Shown here: positions 6,195-8,131 of the stretch, piece by piece
Numbering within the stretch: the stretch's first letter is position 1
Layout: each line of letters begins with the position of its first letter
NCBI GenBank assembly: GCA_017507285.1
Contig: JAFWBF010000209.1
Span: 1-8,131, forward strand
Direction of reading: 5' to 3'
Source of the DNA: Bacteroidales bacterium
GTDB lineage: Bacteria; Bacteroidota; Bacteroidia; Bacteroidales; P3
Length of the DNA stretch: 8,131 nucleotides
Translations under genes and position numbers: made by a program
The notes under the pieces: model-generated
What the model was told of the DNA's origin: nothing
What the model saw: only the letters and a program-made list of their open reading frames with translations
The model's database searches: none

Positions 6195-8131
6195 ATGAAT
6201 TCGAAAACCAAAAAGACATTGATTCACTTCGGAATCGTCGTATTATTTTTCATTATTTCAGCCGTTTATTTTTCTCCTGCTTTCCAAGGCAAAGTTATAC
6301 AACAAGGAGATACCATGAAATTTAATGCCATGGTAAATGAGGCTCGTCAGTTTCATGAAGCCACAGGCGACTATGCCAATTGGAATAGTGCAATGTTTAG
6401 TGGTATGCCGGCATATCAGGTAGGTATGGCCGAACCTCGCTCGGATATATTTACTCCGGTTAGAAGTATACTTACTCTTGCTCCTTTTGATTTGCAGCTC
6501 AATGTCGGTATATTATTTCTTTACCTTATAGCCTTTTATGTTTGTTTGTCAATGATGGGTGTCAGCCCGCTACTCAGCCTGTTGGGAGCTGTGGCATTCG
6601 GACTTGGTAGCTACAACATCATAATAATCGAAGCCGGACATATAACCAAGGCATACGCCATATCTATGATGGCTCCAATATTGGTAGGAATGTTGCTTAC
6701 CATTCGTAAGAAATATCTGTTGGGAGGTATATTGTTTTCCTTCGCTCTTGGGTTGCAAATAGCGTTCAACCACATACAAATAACTTACTATACAGCTATT
6801 GCCGGTGTGGTTTTGGGTATAACCTACGCCGTGTATGCCATCAAGGATAGATGGATTAAACAATTCCTCACATCTGTTGGAGTGTTGTTGCTTGGTTGTG
6901 CAATGGCACTGACGATAAATTCCAGACACTTATTTGTCAACCAACAATATGCCGAATACACTATGCGTGGAGGTTCGGAAATAAGCGTTACACCCGAAGA
7001 CCTATATAAAGACGGCGAACCCAAATCTATAGCAGGAAAGACATCAGGACTGGACATTGACTATGCCTACAGCTGGAGCTACGGCAAAGGCGAGACCTTT
7101 ACGCTACTGGTTCCGGGTATGTATGGTGGTGGCTCGGGCGAAACTGTATCCAAAGATTCTGAATTTTACAAGAATTTCCGCCAAACACAAGCCCCTCTAT
7201 ATTGGGGAGACCAACCCTTTACTTCGGGTCCTGTATATTTTGGTGCTATAATAGTATTCTTGTTTGTATTAGGATTGATAATAGTGAAAGGTCCGGAACG
7301 TTGGTGGATTCTTATAGCCACACTGCTATCAATAATAATGGCATGGGGCAAAAACTTTGCAGCATTCAACGAATTTTTGTTCGAATACTTGCCTATGTAC
7401 AACAAATTCCGTACTCCTTCGATGAGTTTGGTGATAGCCAATGTTACTACAGTGCTTATGGCTATATTGGCACTTAAAACCATACTTAACAAAGAGGTTG
7501 CTCAAAAACATTTACAGAAAGCTTTGTATATATCCGCAGGTATTACAGGCGGACTTTGCCTATTATTTATAATATTTGCAGGTTCATTCTCCTACTCCGG
7601 ACTTTCGGATATGCAAATGGCATCGCAGTATGGCAACCAATGGCAGGCTATACAAGATATACTTGTAAGCGATAGAAAAGACTTGCTTGTGTCTGATTCT
7701 ATGCGTTCGCTTATACTTATACTATTGGCAGCAGCAACCATCTGGCTGTTCAATAGCAATAAATTGAAAAACCAAAATTGGGTTGTTGTGGCCATCGTAG
7801 CACTTACGTTGTTCGACCTATGGGGCGTGGATAAACGTTATCTAAACGACAATAACTTTGTAAACAAAAACAAGATAACACTTCAACCTACACAAGACGA
7901 CTTGATTATTGACGAATACGCTCGTATTAATGGCGACAAAGATTACCGTGTGTTCAACGTGGCAGTAAATACTTTCAACGACTCTTACCCATCGGCATTC
8001 CATCATCAGATAGGTGGATACCACGCTGCCAAGCTGCGTCGATACCAAGATTTGATAGACTTCTATCTGTCTCGCCACATCAATACCGACGTACTAAATA
8101 TGCTTAACGCTCGCTATTTTGTAGTGCCAAA
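6195..8131 (+). CDS. YfhO-family polytopic membrane protein (3'-truncated by window end)
   Basis: An open frame of 645 codons from ATG at 6195 to the window edge with no stop; an in-frame TAA at 6180 bounds the start. A basic N-terminus (MNSKTKK) leads into a first membrane helix (about 9-27). Then comes the family's extracytoplasmic block with QQGDTMKFNAMVNEAR (36-51) and NSAMFSGMPAYQVG (64-77). About a dozen further hydrophobic helices follow between 100 and 545. YMRGG-like TMRGGSE (256-262) and SWSYGKGETFTLLVPGMYGG (293-312) are typical of Bacteroidetes members. After the last helix a soluble tail begins. Family proteins are around 800-860 residues, so some 150-200 are missing. Firmicutes YfhO proteins are GT-C-like enzymes in teichoic-acid glycosylation; Bacteroidetes lack teichoic acids, so the role here is open, although envelope glycan transfer is plausible. 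Confidence 0.9.
   Translation, partial: MNSKTKKTLIHFGIVVLFFIISAVYFSPAFQGKVIQQGDTMKFNAMVNEARQFHEATGDYANWNSAMFSGMPAYQVGMAEPRSDIFTPVRSILTLAPFDLQLNVGILFLYLIAFYVCLSMMGVSPLLSLLGAVAFGLGSYNIIIIEAGHITKAYAISMMAPILVGMLLTIRKKYLLGGILFSFALGLQIAFNHIQITYYTAIAGVVLGITYAVYAIKDRWIKQFLTSVGVLLLGCAMALTINSRHLFVNQQYAEYTMRGGSEISVTPEDLYKDGEPKSIAGKTSGLDIDYAYSWSYGKGETFTLLVPGMYGGGSGETVSKDSEFYKNFRQTQAPLYWGDQPFTSGPVYFGAIIVFLFVLGLIIVKGPERWWILIATLLSIIMAWGKNFAAFNEFLFEYLPMYNKFRTPSMSLVIANVTTVLMAILALKTILNKEVAQKHLQKALYISAGITGGLCLLFIIFAGSFSYSGLSDMQMASQYGNQWQAIQDILVSDRKDLLVSDSMRSLILILLAAATIWLFNSNKLKNQNWVVVAIVALTLFDLWGVDKRYLNDNNFVNKNKITLQPTQDDLIIDEYARINGDKDYRVFNVAVNTFNDSYPSAFHHQIGGYHAAKLRRYQDLIDFYLSRHINTDVLNMLNARYFVVP

Noticed and set aside
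6570..7511. Several minus-strand frames of 60-119 codons on the right side
   Set aside because: They lie opposite the continuous 645-codon YfhO-family frame, which has clear family motifs and membrane helices.

Overview
The window looks like an ordinary chromosomal stretch from a member of the Bacteroidota, most likely the Bacteroidales. The reasons are the protein families (a Bacteroidetes-type FtsK with a long acidic linker, a YfhO-family membrane protein starting with the phylum-typical luminal block, and a GT4 glycosyltransferase with the QSGVTQIA variant motif), the lack of strong Shine-Dalgarno sequences, and intergenic matches to the Bacteroidetes -7 promoter motif TAnnTTTG. No phage, plasmid, CRISPR, tRNA or rRNA feature was seen.

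Layout. Positions 1-326 hold no convincing gene. They carry two sets of short tandem repeats and a long interrupted hairpin, and read as the 3' border of the leftward operon. Four genes then lie on the minus strand. The first transcription unit, read right to left, is a GT4 glycosyltransferase (6016-4883) followed 7 nt later by rarA (4875-3625). A 118-bp gap with a perfect 9-bp hairpin and a candidate promoter separates it from the second unit: ftsK (3506-990) followed 3 nt later by a class I O-methyltransferase (986-327). On the plus strand, divergent from the glycosyltransferase across 178 bp, a large polytopic YfhO-family protein begins at 6195 and runs off the right end (645 codons present, C-terminus missing).

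Function. Two genes serve chromosome maintenance: FtsK pumps DNA at the division septum and RarA acts at stalled replication forks. The glycosyltransferase and YfhO point to cell-envelope glycan work. The O-methyltransferase has no evident link to its neighbours beyond being placed for translational coupling to ftsK. All complete reading frames are intact, with their catalytic motifs in place except for the unusual EX7E region of the glycosyltransferase. I see no novel multi-gene system here. The least explained sequence is the 1-326 intergenic region.
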